A DNA stretch of 64,000 bases, taken from NCBI GenBank assembly GCA_014526335.1, contig JACTAT010000060.1, forward strand, positions 8,101,686 through 8,165,685, in the 5' to 3' direction. A program made the translations under genes and the position numbers. How positions within the stretch are numbered: position 1 is the first letter of the stretch; every line of letters starts with the position of its first letter. Of the stretch, positions 34,301-45,443 are shown one piece after another. This DNA is from Chrysaora quinquecirrha (lineage: Eukaryota > Cnidaria > Scyphozoa > Semaeostomeae > Pelagiidae). The notes beneath the pieces are model-generated. The model saw only the letters and a program-made list of their open reading frames with translations, did no database searches and was not told where the DNA came from.

Positions 34301-37300
34301 ATGATGGACAATTGACAATGACGGAAAATGACAAACAACGGTAGACAATGGTAAACAATGGTCGACAGTGCTAATGAAAGACAATGACGGGCAATGATCA
34401 GCAATCGACAATGACGGAAAATGACAGACAATGGTAAACAATGGTAAACAATGGTCGACAATGATAATGAAAGACAATGATGCACAATGATAGACAGCGG
34501 ACAATGACGGAAAATGACATACAATGGTATACAATGACAAACAACGGTAGACAATGGTAAACAATGTTTGAACAATGGTGAACTATGGTAGACAGTGACA
34601 GGAAAATGACAGACAATGGTAGACAATGGTAAAGACAATGGACAACGATCGACAACGATTTGACTGATAGATATACAGTGACTGACAATAATAGACAATG
34701 GTCGAAAATTATCTGACATGCGAGATTCAAATCGTAGCTAGGTTATAAACAGTAATACTCACAGTGTCCATGAAAAGATATTCGGGGAATTCAGGAATCG
34801 GAGGTGAATTACATGAGACTAATTTTGAAATTGATAATTTGCTCCAACCAGCCTACAAAAGGTAGCGAAACAAATTACAATATAGGATTTAAAGTCGTTC
34901 AAAAGACACACCAGATAAGAGAGGCACTCAAACGTTGACACAAAATGGAAAAAGTGGTGCAATAGTCGAAGCTTATATGACATACTCTTTCAAAGTTTCA
35001 AACACTTGATAATTCTGAACTTCATAAACCTTAAAGAATTTCGACTGTTTCTATCAATTCTTTGAAGTCTCTTTTTGCAAAATTTTCAGCTAAAGAGGCA
35101 CTGAATCAAGATCAATTAAATTGAACTGCAAAACGACCCAACAATGTTGGTAAAACTCTGCTTGTCAAACACTTTTGCTTGATACAAGCGCGAAATGTTT
35201 TGAAGTTCTTCAAAAACATTGATAAGCAAATTCTGCTTGTCAAACAATGTTTTGAAGCGTGGCAAAACGGCCAAACATTGTTTGTGAAGCAGCTCTCGAC
35301 TGCCTGACTAACATTGTTTGATTATTTGCCCAGGGGCTAACGCTGAACTGAACACTAACCTGCGCAAGTGCAATCAATCCAAGTACAACATTCAGTTCCT
35401 CTTCAACTAACACGCCAGGGGTTCTTTTGTTTGCCATTGACCATATATCTTTCAATTTATCTTTAGACAAATTAGATGCTAACAGAAGTGAGTGCAGCTT
35501 ATTTGTATCAATCGACCCATCAAGAGCCAAAGATCTTTCTAGAACCTTCTTGTATACTGCTGGCAAGTTTTGGCTTTCATAGCACCATGTTGGTAATTTA
35601 CAGCCATACAATGATTCAGGGCTGTTCATGTCTTTTTCTTCTGCAAAAAGATAATGAGAATGAGACTTCTCGAGAGAGAGATTGGCAGAGAAGGCGAAAA
35701 GAGAACTGAAAAATAAAGAAATGGGAGACTAATCTTAGCATTTTGAACCAGGGCTGTAAAAGTCGTTTTCTTCAGTAAAAACATATTAATACTAAGGCTA
35801 TTTGGGGGAGACGTTGCGGAGAAAAAGAAAAGGGCATCAAGAACAAATCTGGGCATTTTGAGTAACACAAAATTTCAAAAGCTGTTCAAGTAGTTTTCTA
35901 CAAAAAGTTAACTGCAAAAAGACATCGAGAATGAGACTATGAACTGAAAGGAAGCGACCAGGAAAAGCCTCTTAACATATAACATGGGAGCTTAGAGGGA
36001 CAACTACTTTAAAAGCAGGGAAAACAGTTGAGTTTGAAATAAGCTCCTATAAAACACATGAGTTTATCACTTCACAGTGTTTAGTTAGTTTAACTTTAGC
36101 AAGATTTCAAAGGAATTTTGCTCAGTCTTGAGTCTAAAGTCTTGAAAATCACAGAAGAAGCAACTCTGTCTACACAAAAGCCTAATAATATTTGAGAACC
36201 CTTACCTGGAATCTCAGTAGTTTGAGCAAAATCACCAAAATCATTTACTTCACTTGGAATATGTGACTGACCAACAACTTTTGATTCTCGGATATCCGCA
36301 ACTGAATGGATTGGCATGCTTGCATTCATATTGATTCCTGGAGTCTCTTTTCTTGAATTGAAGATGACTGTGCCTGTGACGTGGAACCAAAGTCAAACTG
36401 CTTCCCAGTAATCTGTGAGCTCAGATTTAGAAAAGAGGCATCAAATGCATTGTGTTGGCCTTTTGATTCATCTTGTGGTATTTGAGGCATTGAGGGAAGA
36501 GATTTTGAATTGGCATCAAAAAGAGAATGCTGAGAACACGTTTCATTTGTTGTACTTGTTTGTATTGTGGACAGTGGAGGAAAGCTGCTGCTGCTACCAG
36601 TGATCTGAGATGGCTGAGAACTTCCAAAACCTCCTGCAAATCAATTGGTACAGGTGAAATGATGTATTTAGTGCCAGTCACTAGGATCTCAGAAGTAGAG
36701 GAACTAACAAAATCCAGACTGTGATGCTATGGTTCAATTCCACTTCAAATTTATTTTTAATCTCAAATTGGCCCTGACTGTGAGTGTATCAGTTGAAACA
36801 AATTTAAGTATACCAATTTTGGAGAACAACTGGCAATCTGTGCAGTAGAAAGAAATCATTGGACGAAAAGCAGAAGTAGTTTCTATTCTAGAAGTAGTTC
36901 ATAATTCATCTATTCTTATTGTTAATGTTTTATTTTATTTTATATTTTAATTTAACGGCCCAAGAAATCATAAGCTCTGCTTCTCTTGGGTCGTATAGTA
37001 TACAATATTTTTGTACCTTGTAATTAGGATTGTATACTATGAAAAAAGTTGAATTGAATTGAATTGAATTGAATTCTATTTTTCGTTAGAGACAATTTGG
37101 TTTGCCAAGCAGTTCAATCAATAACTCCCATACTGTTACATCTTAATCCAGTTGTAGCTACCCATAAGAAAGTTGGGAGATTGAAGAAACTTTATCGGAG
37201 CGAAATTTCATGACAATTATGAAAATAATCTATTAGAGATCGTCCTTTACTGGCTTTACTCATGCCACAAGATTTATTAACAAACGTCATCAAGCATTTC

Positions 37301-39658
37301 ACAGGAAAATTACCTTGAAAATCACCAAAGTCATCCTTAGGAGATGAAGCCCCTTCCTTGACGACACCAGAGCCAAAGATAGATGATGACTGGTAAGATT
37401 GAAAACTGCCAGCATTGGTGTTCTGTGATGATGATGAATATGATATGTCAAAGTGGGAAGTAACCTGGTTATAATTTGGTTGAGAAAAGAAACCTGAGTC
37501 TGGGAATCTTGACCAGCAGCTTGGTACCCTGAAAAAAGAGAAAAGGGTTTTAAAGTCTTGGAGAAACACAACATGGGAAGATATTTCAGGAATATTCCTG
37601 TCCATATTATGGCATTAATGTCAGACAAGGCTACATTTACATGAGTAAGAATGGATTGAACCTTAATTGCATCTACTTTAGGTACAGCTTGGCCTTGCAT
37701 TTATGCAGCATTCAACAATCACTTTTTAAAAACAAATACAGTTTAGATCTGATGTGTTTTTCTTCAGTGTAGCAGTTGGATTGATCCCTGATCGATGCTA
37801 AATGGGTCCCTTCCCATAAAAATGGTTCAATCCTTTTCACTATACTAATTAGCAAATATACACATAACAATGTACAGGATAGTTTACCTTTAAGATTTTG
37901 TGCATTTTCCTTTGGGACAGGAACATTTTTCTGGAACTGGCTCCCAGCCTTTGATTTTTGCTGTGTCCCTGAAGACAAATTTAAATCAGTTTTTGAAAGG
38001 AAATCTTCTACAAGATTTCTCCCATCTTTTGATTTTGCTCTGAAGCCTCTAGAAGAAATTTCTTTCAATTTTCTTTGCTGCTCAACAAACTGCTGTTTCC
38101 TGGCATTATCTTGATTTGGTTGAGTTGAAACTTGGTTTGGCATACTTGCAGGATGGCTTTGCAAGTTTTCAGGTACTCTCTGAAAGGCATCAAATAATAA
38201 TTTAAGAAACAATGCTTGCAAGTTTACTATGAAGGTGAAATGGTGTTTTGGTATTAGTCACTAGGATCTCAGAAGTAGAACCATGCTAACATTGCTGGTG
38301 CTCAAGCCTCCAAGGTCACTAAGCTCCAGATACTACAAGCTAGCTGGATTAAACCACATGCCACAAAGCCTTCAAGTATCTTCAAACACTTTACTGTACA
38401 ACAACAAGTTTTACAGACAACATTGGCTTTAAGGCCAATTTGCACTCGAGCAAGTGCTCATAGCAAACAGGCAAAGGCTGTGTGCTTGCTTGCTGCAAAT
38501 TATCTCTGCTTAGCTCGAGCAATGTGAACACCAAAACAAGAAACTAAAAGATGACTACTTTGAACATAAGGAAAATTCCTTTGGCTTTATATGCAAAATT
38601 ATAAGATGTGGTCTTGCAAAGATTTTGCATTCTGACACGTAGCTAGCATTGATTGCTATAAACAAATAGTATACCTGAAAATACTGGAAATTCATGGCTT
38701 GTCCTTCTGCATTTTGCATTGGATGTTGCTGCGTCATTGCCATATTCTGGGCGTAAAATTGACTTGGTGCATTTTGTTGCACTTGTCCATGCCATTGTTG
38801 GGCTTGTTGTATCTGATGAGGAAATCCCCCTATGAAGAAATGCGATAAATAATCACAACCAATCGTTAGTAATTTGATAAAAAATAGCATTTAGTGCATG
38901 TGCACAATTTCCAATCTTGCACCAACACATCAGTAAAGTTTGTGATCAACCTCCTTGAAAACCAGTGTGGAAACATTGCTGTGCCCACAAAAAACTTTGG
39001 TGTGCAATTTTGATGAAAACAATAGAAAACAATGGCTCTATTGCTTTGAGAAAAATAGCCTTTGGTGTGCTGTGGTGCAAATTTCAGTTTGGTTTGAAAA
39101 GAAGGGTGCACACTCACCAGGGTAGACAGATGGGGTTTTGAGCCAGCAGAAGGCTGCATTGTGCAGGTTAATTCACTCTGCATCAACTTTATATAGACCC
39201 AGCCTCTCCTGACCTGACTGATTGCAAATAACTAACTGAAGGTGCTGTGGTGTCGTGGTGTAATCCAGCTGACTCGTGGTGTCAGAAGCTCAGTGTGGTC
39301 AGGGTTCGAGCCCAGCCACGGTAGCGTCACGGCCAGGGTCAAGGTCTCGATTAGTTAACCTACTACTGAGATCCTAGCAACTGGCGCTAAAACACCATTT
39401 CACCTTCACCTTCACCTAACTACTAGTAGGATATTCCCTGCAACTGCAAGGTTTGGTTTGATTGGTGCGCAGTAGGTTTGGATATAGTTCCATTGTTTAA
39501 AAACAACAAACTTATTGTTCTTTTCCGAAAAGTGCGCGAGGACCTTTAATTTACTAGGCCCACTTTTCCAGGATCTCGATCTTAACCATCTTACCCTGCT
39601 GTTGATAAACTTGCTGCTGATTTTGTGGAAGCTGGAATCTTTGATGATTGAAATTCAT
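28342..39658 (-). CDS. SYNRG: Gamma-synergin (AP-1 adaptor accessory protein)
   Basis: Twelve minus-strand exons: 39658-39595, 38829-38675, 38179-37888, 37528-37314, 36633-36206, 35640-35360, 34852-34763, 34072-32310, 31311-31159, 30489-30433, 29506-29409, 28584-28342. About 1,280 residues, near the vertebrate length. Diagnostic parts in order: a Gln-rich start; a basic RKQQFVEQQRKLKEI stretch; an EH domain (exon 6, LPTWCYESQNLPAVYKKVLE to NVVLGLIALAQ); DFGDF motifs (DDFGDFQ, NDFGDFAQ, DDFGDFQT) of the type that bind the AP-1 gamma ear; ENRYKALSGVLE and HVHEWKRF; and the C-terminal CGLCLLNV...YGGRTYHSTCANFW signature. It acts at the trans-Golgi and endosomes with AP-1. Four exons (4, 5, 8, 9) each lack one base at a run of four or five A or T; adding one base in each makes all twelve phases agree. 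It shares an upstream region with the divergent FMO gene. Confidence 0.93.
28882..28908 (+). repeat. (TTCAG)n microsatellite
   Basis: Five tandem copies of TTCAG in the last intron of the synergin gene. Confidence 0.9.
29085..29262 (-). repeat. tRNA-derived SINE-like sequence
   Basis: Minus strand: TGGCCCAGTGGATAGCTTGC is a good A box and GTGGGTTCGAGCCACGG a good B box, about 35 bp apart, followed by non-tRNA sequence. It lies in the last intron of synergin. Confidence 0.6.
29885..30030 (-). repeat. Family D relative (TTCCTTA-rich)
   Basis: Complement of the element at 44395-44620: AAGGAACTATTAAGGAAC, TGGTCTCAAAAGAGG, AAGGCATTGAGGTAGG and CCTTATAAAAATGCGTGTA occur in inverse order. Non-coding, in a synergin intron. 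A further fragment is at 29610-29715. Confidence 0.5.
31591..31711. mobile_element. MITE family B copy
   Basis: 121 bp with inverted ends TAGACTCATTACACGAGTCC and GACTCAGGTGATGAGTCTA. The inner words CAGTTATCAC and GATAACTAAG also pair. It lies in an intron of synergin. Confidence 0.65.
32068..32155 (+). repeat. Repeat family F fragment
   Basis: Carries CATACTCTGAGGAGTGTCAG, the downstream part of family F (compare 55660-55735), without the upstream CCAAT/TATA part. Confidence 0.45.
34085..34715. repeat. Two-level ACAATG minisatellite in a synergin intron
   Basis: A basic unit of 10 bases (ACAATGGTAG, ACAATGACGG, ACAATGATAG) is repeated some 50 times, and blocks of about 110-125 bp (ATGATAATGAAAGACAATGA...) repeat about five times as a higher-order unit. 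It begins a few bases beyond the acceptor of the largest coding exon. The long minus-strand ORFs across it are spurious. Confidence 0.9.
35135..35340. repeat. MITE family A copy
   Basis: Contains CTGCTTGTCAAACA twice, AAACGGCCAAACATTG and the right end GTTTGATTATTTGCCCAGGG. Lies directly downstream of the EH-domain exon, in the intron. Confidence 0.55.
36652..36715 (-). repeat. SINE family 1 tail fragment
   Basis: Complement of the 3' part of the SINE at 39240-39420 (GTGCCAGTCACTAGGATCTC). A second fragment is at 38229-38290. Both are in introns of synergin. Confidence 0.5.
39240..39420 (+). repeat. tRNA-derived SINE family 1, copy 1
   Basis: Begins GGTGCTGTGGTGTCGTGGTG, with an A-box-like TGGTGTAATCCAGCTGAC and a B box GGTTCGAGCCC, then a shared tail ACTGAGATCCTAGC...CACCATTTCACCTTCACC. 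Nearly the same sequence is at 62400-62575, inverted at 60776-60940, and diverged at 56280-56445. It lies in synergin intron 1. Confidence 0.8.
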
Positions 39659-39926
39659 CTTGCTTATTGTTGAAAATACCACAGACGAATCATGCTGAAA
39701 GGAACTAGTGCTAGATGGGCATTTCTTAGAGTGGATCGTGGTTCTGGAAGAACTCTGCAAGCAAATGGCGGACGACGCATGCGCAAAAATAGAACATAAC
39801 ACGAAAGGTGGGCCACACTTGTGCATGCGTCCTGAATACCAGGACGTCTCACGAGTCGAAGCCTCGGGCAAAACAAGCTGTGGGCAAAACTCTAGACAAA
39901 TGTTTCGTCTTTTTTAGCTTCTTAAA
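39659..39926. promoter_or_regulatory. Shared promoter region of SYNRG and FMO (divergent)
   Basis: Only 268 bp separate the synergin ATG (39658, minus) from the FMO ATG (39927, plus). Both 5' untranslated regions and both promoters must lie here or overlap. It is richer in GC than its surroundings (CGGACGACGCATGCGC near 39771) and has no evident TATA box. ATGCGCA and its inverse are present and resemble NRF1-type sites, by inspection only. Confidence 0.5.
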
Positions 39927-42900
39927 ATGAAGCAGAAAAGGGTTTGTATTATTGGAGCAGGAGTAAGTGGTTTGGTTTCCATTAAATACTGCCTTGAAGC
40001 TGGATTCACGCCTGTTTGCTTTGAGAAAGATCATCATGCCGGGGGCCTATGGAACCGGAAGAACCCAAAACGGTGCCTTATTGCACAATTACCAACACGT
40101 CAAAAGAGCTAAGTTGTTTCAGCGACTTCCCAATGCCAGATGAATATCCGAATTTCCTTCCACCAGACAGATTAATGGATTATTTCTACAGCTATAGCAT
40201 GAAATTTGACTTACTGAAACACATTCAAGTGGACACAGAAGTTGTGAAAATATCATCATCATCATCATCATATGATTTTAGTGGACATTATTGGACAGTT
40301 TCGACCATTGAAAAGGGAAAATCAGAGAAAATTCATCATTTTGATTATCTTATTATTTCAACAGGATTTAATCGATTTGCATATATCCCAGATAAATTGA
40401 AGGAGACAATAGATAAATTTTCAGGCAAAGTTGTTCATAGCTCCGACTACAAAAGCTGGCAGAATTTTGAAAATCAGACTGTTGTTATCAGTGGATTTGG
40501 GAATTCTGCAGGTAAATGAGAAAACGATGTCGACCACATTTACGAACCTTGCTCTGTCGACCATTTCAAAAGTTGAATGGGAGTTGCCAAGCAGGGATTC
40601 CTGTGTGTTGAACTGTGCTGTGTGCACTGAAGAACTTCAGGGTGCAATTTGGCTCAACAAACAATAGAAAACAATAGCTGAATTGTATAAAAGCAATAGA
40701 ATTCAGTGAATTAAAAAATTCATCCAATGTAGGGTGCATTTCATGTTACTATAAAGTAACATGATTTGCACCCGAGATTTCAATAGAACAATAGGCTAAC
40801 AATAGGATAGAACAATAGAAAGGGGCTTTTGCACACCTGAGATCTTGTTGAAAAAGCCAGACTCTGCAAATGGGATGGTAACAAGGAATACACCCTCATT
40901 AGCAATTCAACCTTGTGCGGCAAACTGTCAGTGTGTAACTCTAGGCTAACAGATCATGAAATTAATAATTGTTTTTATTTTCCAGGAGATATAAGTGCAG
41001 AGCTGAGCAGGCATACCAGAAAGCTGATTCTTGCAACAAAACACGGCGGCTACATTCTCAACCGCATTGTCTTTGGTGGTTGCCCTTGGGATACAAAATT
41101 CCTAAGGAAAGCAACAGGATGGATACCAACTGCGGTGAAAAATATTCTAATTAAAAAGATATGCAATGGTTTGATCGATCATTCAAATTTTGGCCTTGAA
41201 CTTGTGCAGAACTCTCCTGCCGAAGCTATTAATCCAATAATCAATGATGAAGTACCAACACGGATCGCAACCGGACACATCACAGTCAAGCCAGAAATAT
41301 CATCAATTCAAGGACATCAAGTTAAATTCAAAGATGGTACAATTGTTGATGATGTTGACACAATTATTTTATGCACTGGGTATAAGCGATATTTCTCTTT
41401 CTTGGAGAAAAACAATGTATTTTCTTTTGGAAACGAAGGCAAAACTTTTCCTCTCTATAAGAATATTTTCCCTGTAGAGCACAGAGGGAAAGTTGCATTC
41501 GTTGGAACAACTGCTGTTATGGGTTCCGTGTTTCCAACTTACGAAATGCAAGCAAGATGTGCAGTTGAGGTGTTTCTTGATAACGTGCAACTTCCCAAAG
41601 AACATGAAATGAAAGAAATTATAGACAAGGATGCAGAAAAGGCTAAGATGAGTTTTGGGAAAGAGGCAAGAGAGCTAATGAGGGTATGTAAATTTGCTTT
41701 TTGTGATATGATTCATTATTTCATTATCGAAAGAAAAAGTGCATAACTACATTTGGAAGCGCAGCTCAGCTTAGAGGACTGTTGAAGCTGTAAGCAAGAA
41801 AAGTCTCTATTTCAAATGATTGTTGTGTTAGAGCCGTTTAGAATCAGTCTAGAGAAATGCATAATCAGTATGGTATGGTATGGTATAGTATGGTATGGTA
41901 TGGTATGGTCGTTGTGAATAGTCTTTGAATATTTATAAATTCTAAAATTGAGAGAAACAGCGGAAAAATTACGGACATACTTAAAATCGTTGGAAAAGAA
42001 AGATATTTGTTTCAATTAGGTATTTTGCAATCAACTAAAGTCAAAAACCAAAAGGTTGGTGAACGCTGCATTGCCACCTTAGCAGTTGGCACCCACCGCT
42101 ATATTGCACAGCCTCCACGGTACTGCACATTACGCTGTACGGGGTGGTTCTGTGTAGAGAGTTCTTTCTCACTTGGACTTTTCAACAAATTCTACTGGTC
42201 TTCACACTGTATCCCACCTGATCCCGCAAGCTAATTGATGTTTAAAAGACAACACCAATTCGGCTACAATTTTTTTAAATAAGCAACTAGGGCTGAGATT
42301 TTGTCAAACGTTTTCGGTTGAGATAGCTTTCTTTTTATAGTCATGACTATGTCATAGTACATCATTGCAACTTGTCAATTGCATCAAAAAGGGAGAAAAG
42401 AGCCAAAAAAGAGTTTTAAGGGTTACCAGTCATTCTGTGAGGGCTGAAGTACTAGTTATTTTAAGCAACTTTTAGCGCTGGGCCAAAAGTCCAGTGTCCC
42501 CTGGCAGGGCCGTAGCTACGGAGGGGTGTGGGGGTGTGACACCCCCCAGGCAAGTCGTCCGTCGGCAAATTTGAGAAGAACGGAATTTTTCGGCAATAGT
42601 AACTAAGTGTTGGGAAAACCCCGCGATCTCGCACTGCGCAGCTCAACCTTATTGTTGTTTATTTTATCGTTATTCTCAGTGCTTGTAATATGAAACATGC
42701 TTATTTAGATTTGTTCATTGATTCTTATGCCTACAGGTTCGGTATACTTTATTAATCATACTATTTTTTCTTTCTTATTGTTATTCGAATTATTGTACGT
42801 AAGAACCTCGATTAGAATCGATCGAGAACGAGGTTCCGGAAAATGAGTAACTTGTTTGTACCTTAAAGAACTAAGAATTTACGTAAATTGTACTTAAAAA

Positions 42901-43992
42901 ATCTTCCTAGTTTAATCTTATTGGTTCATAGTATTATACGCCCTTACTACGTATTTCCTTGTTGTAAGCTTTACATTATTGTACTTTTTTAACCTTGTTC
43001 AGTTGCGTAGAAGTTGAGTTGAAATTCGGATGAATTATGATATTTGAGTAAGAGTCGAATTCTTATTTTTGAGTTGATTTCTGTGGGTTCGAAAACGTAT
43101 CTCTCCGAGTCAGTGCTTTAGAATAGTAAAATATTCAACACTAAGGGCGAGAAATGTTGCAAATCAAAAGAAACAAAATAAACGTGTCGGCAAATGTCGG
43201 GAAAGCATTCAGCACATAGCTTGCCGACGAATACTAGCATCCACTTTCCACAGCTGCCGACATGTTAGGTATCAATAACAGTTAGGGGGTTGCTAACTGC
43301 GAGCAAATGCCGAGAGAAAGTGCTTCCTTACCAGCTAATCGTATCTGTATATGCCAGTTTGCCAGGCATAACAGATACAAGCGCGCAGCAGCAAACAGGA
43401 TAGAGATACAATACACTGGGTCGCCAAGACTGCCTATGTCTAAAATTAGAGGTTTAGTCCTATTTGAAACTGTAAAGCGCTCTAGCGTAATATTCCTGGC
43501 CTGACGGTTGTGTGCAAAGCATGGGAAACAAAAAAGTTCGCCAATGAAAGAGCAATAGCCAAGCCACGCCCATTTTGTCGGCAAAATGCCGAGCTACACC
43601 CCCCCAGTCGTTGAGTCCTAGCGACGGCTCTGTCCCCTGGTTCAAATATAATACCTGTGTATGTATGTACACGGCTTTATTGGGCTTTATTAAAGTTCAG
43701 AACATCCATCAGTTTACCCACTTCTGTGAAATAAACATATAACCGTTGTAACTTTCTTTTACAGGTGGCATTTATACCTTACCAAGATGACCTGGCAGAT
43801 ATGATTGGTGTGAAGCCAAACATCTCAAAGCTTTGGTTAACAGACCCGCTGCTTGCCTACCATTTGCTCGTTGGACCATCATGTCCCTATCAATATCGAC
43901 TAGTTGGCCGAAACTCCTGGTCAGGAGCAAGAAACGCAATTTTGAAGGTAAATCAAAGAATTTGGGCTCCTTTAAAACATTTAGAACGGTAA
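39927..43992 (+). CDS. FMO: Flavin-containing monooxygenase
   Basis: Three plus-strand exons: 39927-40511, 40986-41683, 43765-43992, giving about 503 residues (family about 530). Motifs in order: FAD-binding GAGVSG (residues 11-16), [20 protein letters not shown], the FMO signature F-x-G-x3-H-x3-Y ([11 protein letters not shown]), NADPH-binding GFGNSAGD spanning the first splice site, and the LCTGY motif. The end ([18 protein letters not shown]) fits the FMO C-terminus. It uses NADPH and oxygen to oxidise nitrogen or sulfur in small nucleophiles. The hydrophobic C-terminal anchor of many animal FMOs is absent; the last frame may read through a GTAAAT donor-like site, so one more exon is possible. 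One base is missing at the A4 run 40067-40070; with it the frame [10 protein letters not shown] joins [11 protein letters not shown]. Intron 2 carries a hAT-like element. Confidence 0.92.
41870..41910 (+). repeat. (TATGG)n microsatellite
   Basis: Seven or so tandem TATGG/TATAG units in FMO intron 2. Confidence 0.9.
42086..42149 (-). repeat. Diverged terminus of a foldback-element relative
   Basis: The minus strand reads CCACCCCGTACAGCGTAATG and continues through GTGCAGTACCGTGGAGG to GGTGGGTGCCAAC, matching the terminus at 11918 and 15125 with scattered changes. Only one end is visible here. It shows that the foldback element is a member of an older family. Confidence 0.65.
42258..42455 (+). 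repeat. Repeat family E copy
   Basis: Collinear with the minus strand of 10150-10350 (AAGCAACTAGGGCTGAGATT, ACTTGTCAATTGCAT, ACCAGTCATTCTGTGAGGGC). In FMO intron 2. Confidence 0.5.
42505..43632. mobile_element. hAT-like non-autonomous element with 8-bp TSD
   Basis: Begins CAGGGCCGTAGCTACGGAGG and ends GTCCTAGCGACGGCTCTG, so the termini CAGRGCCGTMGCTA are inverted. TCCCCTGG flanks both ends (42497-42504 and 43633-43640), an exact 8-bp duplication as hAT transposases make. The 1,128 bp has no transposase ORF. It lies in FMO intron 2. Confidence 0.85.
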
Positions 43993-45443
43993 AAACCCAA
44001 GGCATAAGTTCTATGATGTTGTTTCTTATATTTTTTGCAATTGCGTATTTTATTTTTCTAGCTTTTAAAATGTTACAAAATTGACTCGGAAATTGCTTTC
44101 GGATATTGGCAATTAGAAATTTTGTTAAATTAGAAAACAATGGGGAAAGATAGGGTTTCTAATTATTATTGTACTTTGGTTTGCATATCCTAGCCGAACC
44201 TGGCTTGATGTCTGCTGCTGAACCATAAAGAAACGTCACCGTAGTTAATCGCTATTGAAATGAATTGCTGGATGTTCAAACTAACGACTTCTTCCCCTTC
44301 GTGTGGCTGTGGCGAAATCAAAACCAAATCGAATTCTTTTCAATCAACGACAAATTATAGTTAAATTGTATAAGTATAAGTGTTAAACATACAATACACG
44401 CTTTTTTTATAAGGAACCTACCTCAAGGCCTAAATCTTAAAGTTCCTTATTTTTGGGCCTCTTTTGACGCAATTGTAGTTCCAAAAGTTCCTTAATAGTT
44501 CCTTGTATTCACATTCAAAAGTTCCTTAATGATTTTCTCTTTAGTAGTATAAGTTCTTTAAATTTTCGGGCCTTCTACATTTAGGTTCCTCATAAAGTGG
44601 TTCCTTATAAAAATTAAGTTTAATAAGTTTACAATAGATTTTCCAATTTTATTAAATGTTGTCAAGGACACTGAGACAAACCCAGAGGTTTTCGAGCCCA
44701 GTGCCCTTCTTAATCATGATAAATAGCAATTATAAAAGAGAATCAAAATTAAATTAATAAGTGGACTGAAATTCGTTTCCATTGTTCTGTTAGCTAAAGA
44801 TTAAAGATGTGTTGACCCCCGACAGAAATCTCTCTCATCTTACTTTTTGCTGTGTTTCCGTGTTTCCAACTCGATTCAGCCAACCTGAGTAATATTCTAC
44901 TCACCTGACTGAAGGGAGAGTTTAATCTTGTAGTCTTGACTAAGACGAGATGAACTGTGAGATAAACCATGCAACACGATACACTCTTTTTTTATATAAG
45001 AACAATTTTATAAGAGCACGAGCCTGGAATTTGCCCAGATTTTAAGAACAAATTAAGAACAAGCTGAGGCTGGCCTTTTCAAAAGCCGTAAGAATATCGG
45101 CTAAATAGATATGTATGTAAAACAGTCAGATTGAACGTAAAAAGCAAGCAAACAAAGAAATAGACAAGAATGCTGCATTTTCGCACAAACCTAGTACCAC
45201 CCCAGACTGGAAAATATAGCTTTCTTAGTAACCAAGGAATTAAGAACAGATTAAGAACATTTCGGGCTCAAAAACGGCAAAAATTTAAGAACAGCCAGCC
45301 TCGATAAACATTTCCTAGTTCTTATTAAAAAAAAAGAGTGTACGTTACCGCTCCCCCGGATTATGAACAATAAATGTAAATCGGAGACAAACAAATTTGT
45401 CGTATCGTAAACATAGTCATAAATTGCGGTTGCTTCCTGGAAG
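43993..45443. other. Spacer between FMO and the first BBOX1 gene
   Basis: Holds a family B fragment (44239-44300), a TTCCTTA-rich family D relative (44395-44620) and a complete family D MITE (44980-45342). The latter ends about 100 bp before the BBOX1-A start, so it may form part of that gene's promoter. No coding sequence. Confidence 0.5.
44980..45342. mobile_element. MITE family D copy upstream of BBOX1-A
   Basis: Inverted ends TACACTCTTTTTTTATATAA and the complement of TTATTAAAAAAAAAGAGTGTA, with AAGAAC words just inside both ends and a unique centre. Same design as 15522-15898. Confidence 0.75.

Noticed and set aside
34085..34730. Minus-strand ORFs of 110-267 codons rich in HCLPLS
   Set aside because: They are read from the ACAATG minisatellite in a synergin intron; one runs into the true exon 8 in another frame.
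28342..39658. Synergin as a pseudogene
   Set aside because: Domains are intact from start to C-terminal signature, splice sites are canonical, and all four breaks are one base short at A/T runs.
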